Under the pieces are notes generated by a model. It was not told the DNA's origin, ran no database searches, and was given only the letters and a program-made list of their open reading frames with translations. The translations under genes and the position numbers were made by a program. Positions 60,810 through 61,537 of a stretch of DNA of 61,537 nt are shown here, piece by piece (position 1 is the first letter of the stretch; each line of letters opens with the position of its first letter). Origin of the DNA: Desulfosporosinus sp. Tol-M (lineage in GTDB: Bacteria; Bacillota; Desulfitobacteriia; Desulfitobacteriales; Desulfitobacteriaceae); NCBI GenBank assembly GCA_000770645.1, contig JQID01000177.1, forward strand, positions 1-61,537, read 5' to 3'.

Positions 60810-61537
60810 ATGAAGAGGATACCCCTTCTTGCGGTGTTGATTTTGCTATTCCTGGCAATTGCCTCCCCATTAAGGGCGGCAGGCCCAGACATCCCTCAAC
60901 CGAGTCGTGAATTTTATGTTTTAGACCAGGCCAATGTTCTTGAGCCGGCTGCCGAACAACTAATTATTCAAACGTCTGCTTCGCTGGCACAAAAGACGAA
61001 AGCTCAAATTGTGGTTGTCACGGTAAACAGCTTGAACGAAACAGCACCTGAAGAATACGCCTTATCTATTTTGAGGGGATGGGGGATCGGCGATAAAAAC
61101 TTGAATAATGGCCTGCTAATCCTGGTATCGCCCACGGATCGGGTCTCTCGGATTGAAGTAGGTTATGGGCTGGAAGGGACTTTACCTGATGCCAAGACGG
61201 GTCAAATTCAGGATGAGTATATGCTCCCTTATTTTCAAAAGAATGATTATAATCAAGGAATTCTAAATGGTTACAGTGCTTTAGCTCAGGTAGTGGCTAA
61301 GGAGTATCAAGTAACCCTGGAGATCAACCCGCCGCAAGCATTACCTGATTCATCTTCATCCTCATCTAATAATCCCCTGCCCCTCTGGGCTAAAGTAATT
61401 ATCGGCATCCTGCTCATCTTGTTGATCTATTTTGATCATCGTTTCTTTAACAGTTTCTTCTTCGGTTTCATTTTAGGTATGTTATTCCGAGGTGGCGGAG
61501 GCAGAGGAGGCGGTGGCGGCGGATTTGGGGGCGGCGG
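60810..61537 (+). CDS. TPM-domain (YgcG-like) protein, cut by the window end
   Basis: 242 codons to the window edge. Signal peptide (IPLLAVLILLFLAIASPLRAAG), then a TPM domain: REFYVLDQANVLEPAAEQLI, KAQIVVVTVNSLNETAPEEYALSILRGWGIGD, LILVSPTDRVSRIEVGYGLEGTLPDAKTG. A Ser-rich linker, one membrane helix (KVIIGILLILLIYF) and the start of a Gly-rich tail follow. TPM proteins are linked to photosystem repair in plants; the bacterial role is unclear. Paired with lemA, 27 nt apart. Confidence 0.85.
   Translation, partial: MKRIPLLAVLILLFLAIASPLRAAGPDIPQPSREFYVLDQANVLEPAAEQLIIQTSASLAQKTKAQIVVVTVNSLNETAPEEYALSILRGWGIGDKNLNNGLLILVSPTDRVSRIEVGYGLEGTLPDAKTGQIQDEYMLPYFQKNDYNQGILNGYSALAQVVAKEYQVTLEINPPQALPDSSSSSSNNPLPLWAKVIIGILLILLIYFDHRFFNSFFFGFILGMLFRGGGGRGGGGGGFGGG

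Overview
The window reads as a chromosomal segment of an anaerobic, spore-forming Firmicute of the Desulfosporosinus / Desulfitobacterium type (Peptococcaceae sensu lato). This is inference from content: medium-low GC, AGGAGG-type ribosome sites, a T-box leader, a c-di-AMP riboswitch, sporulation-associated families (DUF3231, DUF421/DUF4363, a Spo0E-like small protein), the futalosine menaquinone route, a Tat-exported iron-sulfur/cytochrome b pair and the minimal SmsCB iron-sulfur assembly system. No rRNA, tRNA, CRISPR array, prophage or intact insertion sequence was seen.

Layout. 1-6430: branched-chain amino acid operon ilvB-ilvN-ilvC-leuC-leuD-leuB, entered through an attenuator-like leader and closed by a terminator; the matching leuA is 33 kb away behind its own Leu T-box (39407-41273). 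6566-9046: a heptad-repeat coiled-coil protein and a eukaryotic-type glycogen branching enzyme. 9116-12987: proC-proB, a phosphoglycerate mutase and an 18-residue-repeat amphipathic protein with a palindrome over its promoter. 13068-17780: iron-sulfur cluster region (smsC-smsB, MORN protein, iscR-iscS-iscU). 18184-21778: a family of DUF3231 paralogues, one frameshifted, with another remnant at 13068. 22685-25658: a hybrid histidine kinase split by a frameshift. 25796-29907: orphan immunity-like protein, tcdA, and a metal-efflux pair (ArsR repressor plus P-type ATPase) in which the ATPase appears to be a selenoprotein. 30297-36805: iron-sulfur flavoprotein, larE, HAD phosphatase, an SGNH hydrolase fused to futalosine hydrolase followed by mqnD, an NRDE protein and an sdpR-sdpI pair. 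37522-43327: MazG-like protein, a two-hairpin element, CMD protein, nitroreductase, leuA, serC, queC. 43405-46363: a peptidoglycan hydrolase under a c-di-AMP riboswitch and a DUF421/DUF4363 pair. 46607-50594: four genes matching the terminal steps of nicotinate fermentation (methylitaconate isomerase, dimethylmalate dehydratase AB, dimethylmalate lyase). 50874-55367: two-component system with a DUF4342 protein, a Spo0E-like ORF, a ParE/Phd toxin-antitoxin pair and a chimeric gene relic. 55546-58991: iron-sulfur protein plus cytochrome b, then a decayed GntR-ABC module under a perfect 38-bp palindrome. 59250-61537: small NlpC/P60 protein, LemA and the start of a TPM-domain protein.

The most noteworthy items are (a) the in-frame UGA exactly at the first metal-binding Cys of the HMA motif of the P-type ATPase, with hairpins just downstream, (b) the self-contained mii-dmdA-dmdB-dml module without the upstream nicotinate genes, (c) the SGNH-MqnB fusion with a sharp base-composition change at the joint, and (d) several deletion-type chimeras (histidine kinase, Uma2-helicase, ABC ATPase-permease) showing recent remodelling. 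All calls are from reading the sequence; no database search was run.
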